Source of the DNA: Henricia sp. BOLD:AAB3569 | Taxonomy: Eukaryota; Echinodermata; Asteroidea; Spinulosida; Echinasteridae | Length of the DNA: 64,000 nt | Assembly (NCBI GenBank): GCA_037783545.1 | Contig: JBBELK010000010.1 | Location: 310,001-374,000, forward strand | Direction: 5' to 3' | In this document: piece after piece, positions 32,251 through 42,842 of the stretch | Numbering within the stretch: position 1 is the stretch's first letter | Layout: each line of letters begins with the position of its first letter | Position numbers and translations under genes: made by a program | Notes under the pieces: model-generated | Told to the model about the DNA's origin: nothing | What the model saw: only the letters and a program-made list of their open reading frames with translations | The model's database searches: none

Positions 32251-33172
32251 ACTGAACACCACATATCAGTTGTCTATTTTTTTTGTTAATTTCTACAATA
32301 AATTACAACCAGTGTATAGTGATCTGTATCCAGGTAATACACATGCACATTAAACACATACGCTTTTGCAGTTGTAAAATACCTTTCGGGTGCAGCACAT
32401 ATATCACCGCATTATGCGCACCAAGCTACATAAAAAAAATATTGCAGCAAACCCAGTTTTGCTCGCTGTTTTATTGAAGTTAGTGATTCCAAATGGGAGA
32501 CATTTTATGAGGTATAGTAATATGCAAATAATGTTTGTCAGTGCAGTAGTACAAATAATTTTAATAAATTGACAGAAATATCTTATTCCACGAGGTGAAC
32601 AATAAATCTGTCAACGAATGAAAGTGTTCGTTTTATTGCAAGAATTTTAAACACTCGTTTATAAACAAATTGTAGGATTTAATCAGAAGTATGAGTTTTG
32701 CTGAAAATTACAACAAAAAAAACCTTGCCAAGTTCTATGAAATGTATCACTTGCATACCACTTGTAATTGGAAAAAAAATTTGTGGAAATTGTAGTTTAG
32801 CTATGTGGATCTTTCTGTACTTTTGTTTTAAAATGTAACTGTACCTAGGACGCTGGAGCCTTGCCAAAGACATATTTTTTTTGGTTAGTGTCAATTTATA
32901 CATTTACTTTTTCCGAAATAATGCAGTGTTGTTTGATGTGCTTCCTAATACATGTAATTACTGTAACTCTCATATACTTGTACATTGTATGCATTGTATG
33001 TATGAAAAACTGCTCCTTGTTACAGGGAATTTACCTCCCGCGCACAATACTTGCCAGATGTTAAAACAGTTTTTGCTTTGTAAATAAATGTTTCGATAAT
33101 TTTTAAATGACCAAATTAACAGTGATTTTTTCCCCAGCGTGAATTTATTGCATGGTTGATAATTTAACTTTA
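32251..33172. other. no gene seen
   Basis: AT-rich interior of the 27478-33549 element. No frame was recognised. Confidence 0.45.
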
Positions 33173-33545
33173 AGGGTGCAGAGTTGCACCTCGGTGCGGA
33201 TGCAGCCATGTTGTGCAATAACTACCCCTAGAGGTGCACAATTGCACCCCGCTTTGAAAGCCTACACCCCATTTTTTAGGTGCATATTTGCACCTTGGTC
33301 TTCGGGTTCAAATTTGCACCCTTTAGGGTGCTGCTATTGTATCAAAGCTCTGCACCCTTAAAGGTGCACGATTTAACCTCTGGAGGTGCATACCTGCACC
33401 CCGTGTGGTGCAGGCTTGCACCTTCATGTGGGGTGCAGACTTGCTCCATACTCACAGGGTGCACATTTGCTCCTATTGGGGTGCTGCTATTGTATCAAAG
33501 ATAAGCACCCCTTAAGGTGCAGACTTGAACCATTATTTCTTAGAG
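33173..33545. repeat. GGTGCA / TGCACC subterminal array
   Basis: About 20 GGTGCA-type hexamers in both orientations with irregular spacing of 12-25 bp. A longer unit, GGGTGCTGCTATTGTATCAA, appears twice (about 33327 and 33478). The left counterpart is at 27498-27620. Confidence 0.8.
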
Positions 33546-33974
33546 TGTACAGTCAAAATTAAACATTGTAAAACTTACCATGGTCCATTCTACCCGATGA
33601 TTCTTCTAAACAGGAAAAAAACTAGTCCAACGTAATTTTTCTTTACATTTTCCCAGGAAGAGCGGGATGTTACACATGACCGAACATCACAAATCACGGT
33701 CAAGACAACTTTAGCAATTGATATGTGATCACCACAACATTGCCCAGTAGTTGTTGAACCTATGTGTTTGGGACAAGATTTGAGTCTCTGCAAGGCCAAC
33801 CTAATTATGTATTCGCCCTGTGCCAGACCCTAAGCTCTTGTTTCTTTTTATCCAAGTATTTGAGCGTTATGTTCGTGGAAAGACTAAACTTTTATTGGCT
33901 TGACCAGACATTAACTACATGTAATTCACTGAGCATAGGACATGGTAAAAGTAATATTTAGGTACAAGGACATT

Positions 33975-34226
33975 ATTAGTTATCCCACGAGCGCGAGTGG
34001 AATACGGCATCATGTAGTGCGTGTGCGTCCCATATCCCACGAGGCCGAAGGCCGAGTGGGATATGGGACGCAGACGCACTACATTATGCCGTATTCCACG
34101 AGCGCGAGTGGGATAACGAATTTATCTTCAAGCAAACTTGACGCACTAATAACGGCCTCGTGGGATATGGGACGCAAACGCACTACATTGATGCCGTATT
34201 CCACTCGCGCTCGTGGGATAACTAAT
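33975..34226. mobile_element. palindromic MITE, TTATCCCACGAGCGCGAG type
   Basis: ATTAGTTATCCCACGAGCGC at the left is inverted as GCGCTCGTGGGATAACTAAT at the right. Inside, GTCCCATATCCCACGAGGCC pairs with GTGGGATATGGGACG, giving several alternative hairpins. It is non-coding. Confidence 0.8.
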
Positions 34227-34557
34227 AGTATATTCCTTTAGTTTGCCTTGACTGTAGTGTGACCATTTAATAATTTGTTGATGTGGTACAATGCCTATTT
34301 TATGCGCTTTAACCGAAGTTGTGTTTGTCTACATTTAAAAGTTCCAAGTTTAAAGCAACCACTTGCCTTGCGAATTATTTGAGTAAATTCTACTTAACTT
34401 TGTGTTAACGGTTAAAGATGATTATTAACCTTGCTCGACAAATTATTTTATTACACAATTCCTTTTCTGTGAATTATTTGTATTTCTCACGAGACAATGT
34501 ACTTATGGTATGATGGATTGTGTTTTGTATCTTTTAGGGTTTTCGCTACCCCTAGAA

Positions 34558-35162
34558 CTATGGGGGATACCTATCCTCCATAGCTGTTTTCATTTTTTTT
34601 ACCAATACCGGTATGGCGGCGCCTGAAGTTTAAGAGCGGACAGAAACCTTTTTGGCTAGCGCAATAATCCGCTGCCCAATCGCCACCAAACTCCATCTTT
34701 TCGGTAGCCTACTACTAGGCCTATTTGTCCATTAAATTCTCCGAGAATTATGTTGAAAATCAACGGGTACATGTGCGATGCATCCACATACATGATTCAG
34801 GCATTCCGTAAAAGCCGAATTTTCCGGAACCGCCGGAACTGCCAGGACCAAGAGTTGAGTCGCAGCAGTTCTGGCAAATCCGGCTTTTACCGAATTCCTG
34901 AATTATGTATGTAGATGCATTGCACATGTAATCGTTGATTTTCAACATATTTTTCGGACAATTTAATAAACAAATAGTGCCGACATTCTGTAGATACAAG
35001 CAAGGTGAGTGTCTCAAGAACTACATGTATCAGACGGAGTTTGGTGGCGATTGGGCAGCGGATTACTGCGCTAGCCAAAAAAGTTTGTCCGCTCTTAAAC
35101 TTCAGGCGTCGCCATATTTGTAAAAAATGAAATCAGCTATGGGGGATAGGTATCCCCCATAG
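34558..35162. mobile_element. 600-bp foldback, CTATGGGGGATA ends
   Basis: CTATGGGGGATACCTATCC at the left is inverted as GGATAGGTATCCCCCATAG at the right. The arms continue through GCCCAATCGCCACCAAACTCC and its inverse, and through an inner pair around CCGGAACCGCCGG. Flanks TTTTCGCTAC and TTTTCGCCAC may be a diverged 10-bp duplication. Confidence 0.75.
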
Positions 35163-35251
35163 TTTTCGCCACACCATATTAAAGAACTGGACATGATGTA
35201 ATGTACACCATCCTTGTCGGTTGTATTTTCTCAGTGTCACACATTAAACAA

Positions 35252-36768
35252 ATATTTTAAGGACATTTCCTTCTGGAATCAACAGATCATCCAATTCTAA
35301 GATATACTTCCCACTTGCACTTCTGTCCCAAATGTTGCATTTCTGCATTCTGAGATAAATAAATAGTAAAATTACTACATAAAGTAATGCACAAAATGAC
35401 GCGGTGAGCGGTCTGTGCGTATTAGCCAACAACAGAGGCCACTGCGAACACGCGTGAATGGTTATCTTGTGCACTAACTAAAGGCAATTTTTGAAGGAGA
35501 AAATGTGATTTTCTACAAAAAAACAACATTTGCGACAAAAGTGCAAGTGAAAGGTATATCTTAAAATTACATTATCTTTTGATTTTAGGAGGTAATTTCC
35601 TCAAAACCGTTGTTCAGTGTATACGAAAAAAATTCCCCGATTTTAATTAGTACCGATAAATGCTTTGTTGAAGTTGTTCTAGGCCTACTACTAGTACTAG
35701 GCTTGATACAGGCCTATGGCATGCATCGCGTACGGCATGTGTACGTACGGGGTCGGCAGACCTGCTCGTCGCTAGTTCTCGACGGGGATCGAAACTGTTT
35801 TCACCGGTCACAAGCGCAGTGGCTGCACGGTAGTCTCAACTCACACAAACACCCGGGCCACGCGATGGATTTCTCCTCCGATATGGCAGGAATTTGAGCA
35901 ACCAAAATGAGCAACCGAATTGTTAGTCTGGTACCCGGACCAACAATTATTTGACTAGACTGAATTTAAGGTCCGGCAGCCGCCAATTCCGCCATTTTGA
36001 AACAGGAGGAATTCCTCCTTTTTCCGAAGGTTTCCGAAGTTACCCGAATGCACGTCCGGACGTTACCGTTAATCGTCGGGTACAATTCGTCATTGATTCG
36101 AGAATTTGAATTGACGTCGCGTGCACGTACGCCGCTGCTGCGTGTGTATTTATGGTGATGCCACGGATTTAAAACTACGCAGTGGCTATAGTTACAGTTA
36201 CGGTAACCGTATGAATGGCTATAGTTACGGGATTGCAACAGCATATTAAAACTAGGCCTACATAACATGTACAATATGGAGCTCACTTGGTGATGCAGAC
36301 AAGGTTTGAATTTTCTTTTTGATGCTAGCCTACATGTATATTAAAATGGGCATATTTAATATTTTATAAGGTTAATATATTAAATTTGTATTGGTCAAAT
36401 ATGGAATAACCCCTTTCAAATTGTTGTACACTCATGCCATATAGCGCGCAGCGCGCTTTGAAAATTAACGGTTATGTGCTCCTAAAAATAAATGCATGAC
36501 GTAATGCTTAAAGTGCTATTTTAAACACGACAGTAGCCGGTCCTCATATTCAGTCGTTGTATGTGGAATATGTGGAGCGGGAACCAGTCTACCGAATTGT
36601 CTACATTCGAGATCCGGAAGTTTCGTCTTTGACCTAAAAAACGAGAATTTTGTCGGGTCACGCGCGAGTCCACTGGCGTTCTAGGGGCTCCAAAATCTAC
36701 GTGCTTGCGCAGAGCTCAGAGTGCTTATCGCTTTATCGAGCAAAACGCGCTTGGCATTGGTAGGGGTG
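35252..36768. repeat. right arm of the large inverted repeat
   Basis: It is the inverse of 25187-26470, ending GGCATTGGTAGGGGTG. It lacks the SINE and the short tandem unit of the left arm, and is itself interrupted by the element at 35924-36590. Confidence 0.85.
35924..36590. mobile_element. 667-bp element with 10-bp duplication ACCGAATTGT
   Basis: TAGTCTGGTACCCGG at the left and GGGAACCAGTCT at the right are inverted. ACCGAATTGT flanks both sides (35914-35923, 36591-36600). The interior segment 36000-36225 recurs inverted at 42268-42490. The duplication length suggests a Mutator-type MITE. It is non-coding. Confidence 0.8.
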
Positions 36769-36900
36769 ATTTATTACAGGTTTTTGCATCTTCCTTTCGC
36801 AACGGTCTTTCCTAGATCCTGCACACGTTCCTAGTTTGCCAAGAACCCTTGCTGAAACAGTAATCACCATAGACCAGCGCCCCCACATTTTTGGGGACAT

Positions 36901-36943
36901 CGATGTCATGACCTGTGACCTGTGACAGCAGGTCATGACATCG
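36901..36943. repeat. perfect 15-bp stem hairpin with AGGTCA words
   Basis: CGATGTCATGACCTG, a 13-base loop, then the exact inverse. The loop carries another TGACCT. Confidence 0.85.
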
Positions 36944-36968
36944 GCGTCTTGTCTTTCATCGGTTTTGA

Positions 36969-37232
36969 TTAAGGTAAACAGTTACTGGTTGGTGTGTGGC
37001 GATAGGTTCGTGATGGGACAAGATATGGGGAAACCACAGGGGAAACAACCCTAGGTTTAACAGTACACTTAGTTATCACTCCCCTGGATAGCAAATGTAT
37101 AATCTCACTATTAAGGAACACCTTTTGCGCACTTGTAAGTGTTCTGTTTGGCAAATCAATAACGGGGTGCAGTTGGGCAAACGGGAGTGTAACACCATGT
37201 TGAAGCCAGCCAATAATAGGGTTTTTTTTCAC
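36969..37232 (-). pseudogene. second DIRS-type RT fragment
   Basis: The minus strand encodes TSAQKVFLNSEIIHLLSRGV, similar to the start of DIRS-group RT where an E-I-x-x-L-L-x-K-G-x-I block precedes the FxRPKKDG motif. It ends after about 85 residues. It lies beyond the 3' side of the DIRS element at 37919-40918 in the same orientation, so it is probably a separate, older fragment. Confidence 0.35.
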
Positions 37233-37918
37233 ATTAAAGTTAAGAGTTAAACTGTTAATGTGTTTATAGCTGGTCCATGAGTGATGTATGTTTGCATTTA
37301 AAACGACTTATACTTGGCTGTATTTCAGGCCTCGGGCTGTTCGACCAATGAGAGACAAGATATCTTTTGACCTTGGATCTTTTGACCTTTTAATGAAGCC
37401 GTTTCGAACAATCATCTCGCGTGTTGTTTATTTCGCGAAATCGTAGCCGCAATTACCACAATTTGTGTGGGGGAGATCTTTTTATGTACATGTATGTCAT
37501 TTTATCCTGCACGCAGTATAAATGTTCGTAACTGAAGGAAGACTTACTATATTTCGCTAAAAGCTAAACGCAGTTCATCTGAATTAAGATAGGCCTATTA
37601 AAAAACGCCCTTACAGTGACTGTTCATTTAAACATTAGACCCCAACCCCTAGTAAAAGTGGACGCTACTACTAAACTGGGCTGTATTGAGGAATATATAT
37701 GAATATTGATTAGCCAGTGACAGTGATCGCAACTGACCAATCACGCGCCGCGCATCTTTCTCGGTCATCGCATGCAGTGCGGAAATACTAAGGCGCGCGT
37801 GCACGTAGCACGTAGCGCGACATTTAAAATGCATCTTAGCTACATTCAAAATACACCCTTTTCAACTGGTCCACAGATCGTATTCCTTTTGATTTTATAT
37901 ATCTTATCGTTCCAATAT
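37233..37918. other. no gene seen; possible 3' terminal repeat of the DIRS element
   Basis: AT-rich sequence where a DIRS inverted terminal repeat would be expected. I could not match it to a second copy in the window. Confidence 0.35.
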
Positions 37919-38016
37919 AATTCCCTAATTAAACGAAATGTAATGAAATGGAATTGAAGTTTAATTATAATTAAACTTCAATTTCATTTCATTACATTTC
38001 GTTTAATTAGGGAATT
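37919..38016. repeat. 98-bp near-perfect palindrome
   Basis: Arms of 49 bp starting AATTCCCTAATTAAACG meet without a spacer at TTAATTA|TAATTAA, with a single mismatch. It sits 97 bp past the stop of the recombinase gene. In DIRS1-type elements an internal complementary region made from the outer ends of the inverted terminal repeats lies at this place, and this palindrome may be that region or the fused termini. Confidence 0.85.
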
Positions 38017-38112
38017 CTACCTCGTCACCACCTGGCACTTCGGCCTTACGTGAGATATTTAGAGTCAGTAAATGCAAAACGCGTGGATATCATAATCTGC
38101 TTAGATTTATTA

Positions 38113-39096
38113 TCAGATGTTGGCGTGCTGCAGTACGCTTTTAGCAAAAACTGTTTGTGAGTTATCAATAGGTTTACCATAGAATTTAGCAAAAGTTGAT
38201 GCCCTAGACCAGCCTGCAGTTTTCATAATTATTTCTAATGGCACCCCTTTATTTAGTGCTGCACTACACGAAGCTGACCGAGTGCTATGAGCAGTAAATG
38301 TCTTTGTTATTATTCCTGCCTCAGCCATGATAATATTAATCCATCGGCTAATAGTTTGAGCGCCCACTGCTTTGTGGGGCGGAACATAACTTAAAAGAAG
38401 TCGCTTTTCGTTCTGTCTTCTGGACTTGGTTTTTTCCAGATACGCTTTTAAAGTTCTCATAACACATAACAAATGATCCATTGAATACTCTATTATATTA
38501 AGTTCGGTTCGCGATTTGCCGGCTCTACTTGTCTTTGTGGGAGCATCAGTGATGAACTTGAGGTAATTGTCTGCGACTTGCACAGAGTATAGTGTCATTA
38601 ATGAGATAGTTTGACACCGTTGTCCCGTGGTAAGAGCTATAAGAGTTACCAATTTCAAAGTAATGGTTTTTAATGATAGATTGTCGTTAGCCCCAAGCTT
38701 CTTTATGTAATTTAGAAGAACAGCCGCATCCCACGTATGGGAGTATCGAACTTTGGGTGGTCGAAGGTTGAGTATGCCTTTCATCAGCCGACTTAGTAGT
38801 GGATGCGAGCCCACTGGAACTCCCTCAATGGGCGGAATGATAGCGGACAAGGCGCCCCTTGCCGTGTTTATACTACTGTATTGACGACCTGCTACATATT
38901 GTTCTGTGAGAAAGTCAAGAATCCTCGTCAAAGCTGGGCGAATCGGATTAGTTTTTGTCCGAGCACAGAACTGAAGCCATTTGGAGAACGCAGATCTGTA
39001 GCATTTTGTCGTGCTTGGCCTCCATGACGCAAGGATGAGTTGGGTAGCTGATTCTGATATCCCTTGTTCAAGAATCGCTTTCCCGATAAGTGGCAA
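38113..39096 (-). CDS. DIRS-type tyrosine recombinase, open frame
   Basis: About 327 codons without a stop. It would integrate circular element DNA by strand exchange. The N-terminal core-binding domain has SWRPSTTKCYRSAFSKWLQF (residues ~25-45). The catalytic Arg is in TTGQRCQT, the HxxR in TAHSTRSAS, the Trp in AGWSRASTF, and the tyrosine in AKFYGKP. All key residues are present. The frame stays open a little upstream of 39096 without a clear ATG, and overlaps the end of the RT/RNase H ORF (which closes at 38928) by about 170 bases, as in DIRS elements. Expression may therefore need an internal start or frameshift. It is the best-preserved enzyme of this element. Confidence 0.82.
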   Translation of the reverse strand: MPLIGKAILEQGISESATQLILASWRPSTTKCYRSAFSKWLQFCARTKTNPIRPALTRILDFLTEQYVAGRQYSSINTARGALSAIIPPIEGVPVGSHPLLSRLMKGILNLRPPKVRYSHTWDAAVLLNYIKKLGANDNLSLKTITLKLVTLIALTTGQRCQTISLMTLYSVQVADNYLKFITDAPTKTSRAGKSRTELNIIEYSMDHLLCVMRTLKAYLEKTKSRRQNEKRLLLSYVPPHKAVGAQTISRWINIIMAEAGIITKTFTAHSTRSASCSAALNKGVPLEIIMKTAGWSRASTFAKFYGKPIDNSQTVFAKSVLQHANI

Positions 39097-40790
39097 GCCA
39101 CGAGTCTCAGGTGTTCCCGTAGCGGATGCAGCCTGTCTGAAAAGGGGAGAGTGAGTATATCTTGTTTATAAGGCAGGATAACTGGGGTTTTGATAAGCAG
39201 TTTTGTCATAGTCGGGAACCATGGTTGCGTGGGCCATAACGGTACGATAAGAATGCCCGTAGCCTGATCGTGGTCAACTTTGCTGAGCACTCTGCTGATT
39301 AAGCTAAACGGCGGAAAGGCATAAAAACCCCGGAATTTTGACCAGCCTTTTCTGCTCGAATATTTTGTGCACCTGGTAAATATGAAACTGTTAACCATAT
39401 TTTCCGGGTCATGCACCATGTCCAAATATCCCTAGTAAGGGAATTAAGAAGTGCTGATTTAGATCCACCAAAATGTTTAATGTATGCTACTGTTGTGGCG
39501 TTATCAGATTTTATATGAACATTTATATCGTGGACCTTTGCACAAAAATATTGTAGAGCTAGAAAACAGGCTTTGAGTTCGCGCCAGTTGCTGTGATGCG
39601 CGGCCTCGTGATTGGACCAGCGTCCGCCTATCGTGCGACCATCTAGATGAGCGCCCCAAACCCAGCGCCGAAGCGTCGGTTTCAATAGTCAATTTGGGAG
39701 TAGCCATATTCAAAGGGGCAGACGCATTGGGAAGCGTATTAATCCACCATTTTAGGTCAGAGATCGCATTTTTGGATATCGTCATTCTATTCTCAAATTT
39801 TCCACCATTATTGACTAGAGCTCGACTCTTTTCGATCTCTATTGTTCTGCGAAACAAAGCACCGTAAGGTACGGCTAGTTCACAAGTTGGCCAATCACTC
39901 TTGCAACGTCCCTAATTTTCGGCGAGTGCTGCTCCGTAATTTCACGGATCGATGTGATAACTCTCGTTATCTTATGCTTTGGAATAGAAATGGTCATGGA
40001 GCATGAATCTAAATGAAACCCAAGAAAATATATCTGCTGAGTTGGGGTCAGAACGGATTATTTTAGTGTTGACCGTGAATCCGAGATCTTGGGTTAAGGT
40101 TATTCTTGCATGAACGTTTTGTGTACATTCTAGAAACGTTCTACCCACGAGAAGCGAGTCGTCAATATAGTCGCATAACTCGTGTCCACGTGACCTCGGT
40201 GAGGCCACCAAAGGTTTCATGACCTTAGTGAAAACTCGTGGGGCGCATGCTAAGCCAAATGGTAAGCAGGTAAACTCGTACACCTTGTTATGCCATAAGA
40301 ACCTGAGGTATTTCCTATGTTCGGTTGCAATTGGAACCGAGTGGTAGGCATCCTTGAGGTCTATTGAGGCCAAAAAGGACTTGGGTCTTATTAACTGGAT
40401 TGCTGTGCGGATCGTCTCCATTTTAAAATGGAAGTGTGCGACAAACGTGTTAAGACCCTTGAGGTTGATGATGGGTCGATATGAGCCGTCCTTTTTTGGT
40501 CTCATGAACATGTTAGAAATAAATTCGCCTCTTGTATGCCTAGTTTCTACTATGGTGCCCTTTTTAAGCATATTTTCAATTTCTTGGGCTAGGATCTTAG
40601 CCTCGAGAGGCTCAAAATGCAATGGTTTTGGCATTTTGGCTTGAAACGGCGCAGAGGTAAATTCTATATGGTAGTGTTGTATTGTGTCGAGCATCCACTT
40701 ATCTGACGTAATTTCCCGCCACTTGGTAATGTGGTGTGCGAGTTTGCCTGCCATACATTGTCTCGTAATAATGGTTTCGAGTGTGATCAC
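38928..40790 (-). pseudogene. DIRS-type reverse transcriptase-RNase H ORF, frameshifted
   Basis: RT blocks in 40790-39972: FMRPKKDGSYRPIINLKGLN, ASIDLKDAYHSVPI (metal-binding Asp), CLPFGLACAPRVFTKVMKPL and DYIDDSLLVG (catalytic YIDD). The RT frame breaks near 39972. RNase H follows in two frames: LTIETDASALG, then HSNWRELKACFLAL and IKSDNATTVAYIKHFGG. This gives Asp, Glu and Asp of the active site with a one-base shift between the first and second. The tail (39425-38928) has LIVPLWPTQPWFPTM and ends RHGGQARQN...KLIRFAQL, the usual end of this ORF. At least three frameshifts make it inactive. In life it would copy the element RNA and degrade the RNA strand. Confidence 0.8.
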
Positions 40791-40918
40791 CTAAGTGCTC
40801 ATTCACCGTTATGGATTTTATCTGGGTGTGGGCAGTTGTTGATTAATTATATAAGTGATATAATTATTAACAATAACAGAACTAGATGGGTTACTATACA
40901 ACACATTGACCCACTTAA

Positions 40919-41750
40919 CTAAGACCCGGGATCCCCATTTTCCTCATAATAGCGAACATGTAATCCCACTCAACCCTGTCGAAAGCCTTTTCTTGGTCTA
41001 TACTTAACAATGCTCCCGGTCTGTTATCAATGTTAATATAATAAATTGTATCCCTTATTATCATTATGTTGTCTTGGATGTTCCTCCCCATAACTCCGCA
41101 TGACTGATCTTCGTCAATTATGTTGGGCATTAGTTTCTTCAATGGGTTGGTCATTATTTTAGAAATATTTTTATAGTCAACGTTGAGGAGACTAATTGGT
41201 CTCCAGTTTTTTTATGTTTTCTTTTTCTCCCTTGTTTTTAAAAATCAGACGATTTAGCGCAGTATTCATAGATTTTGAAAGAGATCCGTTATTTTTACAT
41301 TTATTAACGATATTACAAAGATCATTTTGGAGAAGTGGCCAAAACTCTTGATAAAACTCAACAGTTAACCCATCTAATCCATGCGATTTCTCTTTTTTCA
41401 TTTGTTTTAAAACATTAAAGACTTTATTTTCATTACAATTCTTATCAATATCACCCACGATGTCTTGACCAAAAACTGTAGTATTAACTGTGTTAATGAC
41501 GTCATCACTTGCCTCATTATTGACACCCTCGCTTGTATACAGTTTTTGATAAAACGAATTAACATATCTACATAAACCTGACGAGTTAACATGCCTTTTT
41601 CCATCTTCATCAACCAAAACATTTATCATGTTGTCATGTAACCTTTGTTTCATTGTACGAAAAAATAATTTAGTGGGTTTGTCTCCGGCCATTGTGTTCA
41701 CATGTGACCTGATTCTCCCCTTTTCATACTCCCGGACTTCAATTTGTTTA
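40919..41750 (-). pseudogene. LINE ORF2 reverse transcriptase part
   Basis: It begins after the insertion with EYEKGRIRSHVNTMAGDK and KPTKLFFRTMKQ, a standard pre-RT segment. It continues with KEKSHGLDGLTVEFYQEFW (fingers), a frame break near 41205, then SCGVMGRNIQDNI and LLSIDQEKAFDRVEW (motif A with catalytic Asp). It stops at KMGIPGLS, so the motif C (FADD-type) and C-terminal part are absent. Target-primed reverse transcription is impossible for this copy. Its upstream half lies 6.7 kb away at 48490. Confidence 0.8.
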
Positions 41751-42267
41751 ATTGGCTTTTTCGTTTAGGACGAAAAAGCCTTTGTTTTCGTTTTGATATT
41801 TTTTTTTTCCGTTTATTGGCTTTTTTGTTTAGGACGAAAAAGCCTTTGTTTTCGTTTTGATTTTTTTTTTTTTTTTTCCGTTTATTTCTTCTCCTGATTT
41901 TTTCCACATAGACAAAGCGCATGGGCGTTGTCGGCGCTTTTTCAGGTTGTTCCCAAACATTGATCTTAACCAAACTTGGTGACATCAAAGACATAGTATA
42001 AGAGGTGTGCACCCAAGAATGGCTTCATTGTGACGTCATCAGTTACGTCATTATAGAACTTTAAAAATGCCTAAAAAGCGGAAAATTGCCGAAATATGTA
42101 CTTTTTAAAATGGTTCCCTTGCCCAAACCACATGACCCAGGGTTTTCATATTTGGCAAACATTTAGATCAGATCATGAGCTTCAATGTTCTTAGTGTAGG
42201 CATTTTCATCTGACCCTTCCTTCCTGGGTCAATCGAAGGTCAAAGTTCAGCCATTTCAAAATTCACA

Positions 42268-42490
42268 TTACGGTTACCGTAACTGCAGCCACTGCGTAGT
42301 AGTTCTGAATCCGTTGCATCACCAAATACACACGCAGCGGCACGCATAGTGCACGCGACGTCAACTCAAATTCTCGAAACAATGACGAATCATACCCGAC
42401 AATTAACGATAACGTCCGGACGTGCATTCGGGTAACTTCGGGAACCTTTGCAAAAAGGAGCAATTCCTCCTGTTTCAATGTGGCGGGCAA
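42268..42490. repeat. fragment of the 35924-36590 element, inverted
   Basis: It shares CGGTTACCGTAACTG, CACACGCAGCGGC, ACGTCCGGACGTGCATTCGG and GGAGCAATTCCTCCTG with 36000-36225 in opposite orientation. It sits inside unit 1 of the rolling-circle array, next to a SINE. Confidence 0.75.
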
Positions 42491-42505
42491 ACGTGTACAT
42501 CTTAC

Positions 42506-42842
42506 GCGTGTGGTCTAGTGGATATGAGGCGGGACTCCCAATCAGAGGTTAGAGGTTCGAACCCCACTTCGACCAACGTGTCTGTGTCCCTGGGCACTTA
42601 ATCCCAGGCACTTAAGGCACTTAATCCCAGTTGCCTCGTAAACCCAAGCGATATATGGGAAGCTGTTAAGGGGAATGCCATAATCTAACTGCTGATAGTG
42701 TTGTGCGCCTGACCAACAGCCACCTAGTTGAAGCGAAATGGTTCTGGTGATTCCCTGATGGCAGCGGTAATAATGGTAACAGCGCCTTGAGCACCCTGCT
42801 GGGTGGATATGTGCGCTATAAATCTCATCACTATTATTCAGA
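42506..42842 (+). mobile_element. tRNA-Gly-like SINE
   Basis: GTGTGGTCTAGTGGATATG (box A) and AGAGGTTCGAACCCCA (box B), with a Gly-type ACTCCCAATC anticodon arm. The body has GCCTTGAGCACCCTGCTGG and GTGCGCTATAAATCTCATCA, with a short (TAT)n tail. It is not a working tRNA because the acceptor stem is not closed. Confidence 0.75.

Larger units (their letters stand above)
27478..33549. mobile_element. putative 6-kb transposon with ACACTCTAAGAAAT ends
   Basis: TACACTCTAAGAAAT at the left is inverted as ATTTCTTAGAGTGTA at the right. Both ends are followed inward by arrays of GGTGCA / TGCACC words (27498-27620 and 33173-33540). Between them lie spliced exons on the plus strand (30261-30339 and 31304-31498) of a protein type I associate with transposons, plus several inserted foldbacks. 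No catalytic domain was found and target duplications were not clear. The two ends may belong to one element or to two related ones. Confidence 0.5.
37919..40918 (-). mobile_element. DIRS-like YR retrotransposon, 5' truncated
   Basis: The minus-strand order is RT (40790-39972), RNase H (39860-39299) and an overlapping tyrosine recombinase ORF (39096-38113), then a palindrome. This is the DIRS1-group order. Gag and the left terminal repeat are missing; at 40918 the sequence switches to LINE. The RT/RNase H ORF has several frame breaks while the recombinase is open throughout. Confidence 0.8.

Noticed and set aside
36733..36936. 67-codon minus-strand frame
   Set aside because: It crosses the end of the large inverted repeat and a hairpin, and has no recognisable similarity.
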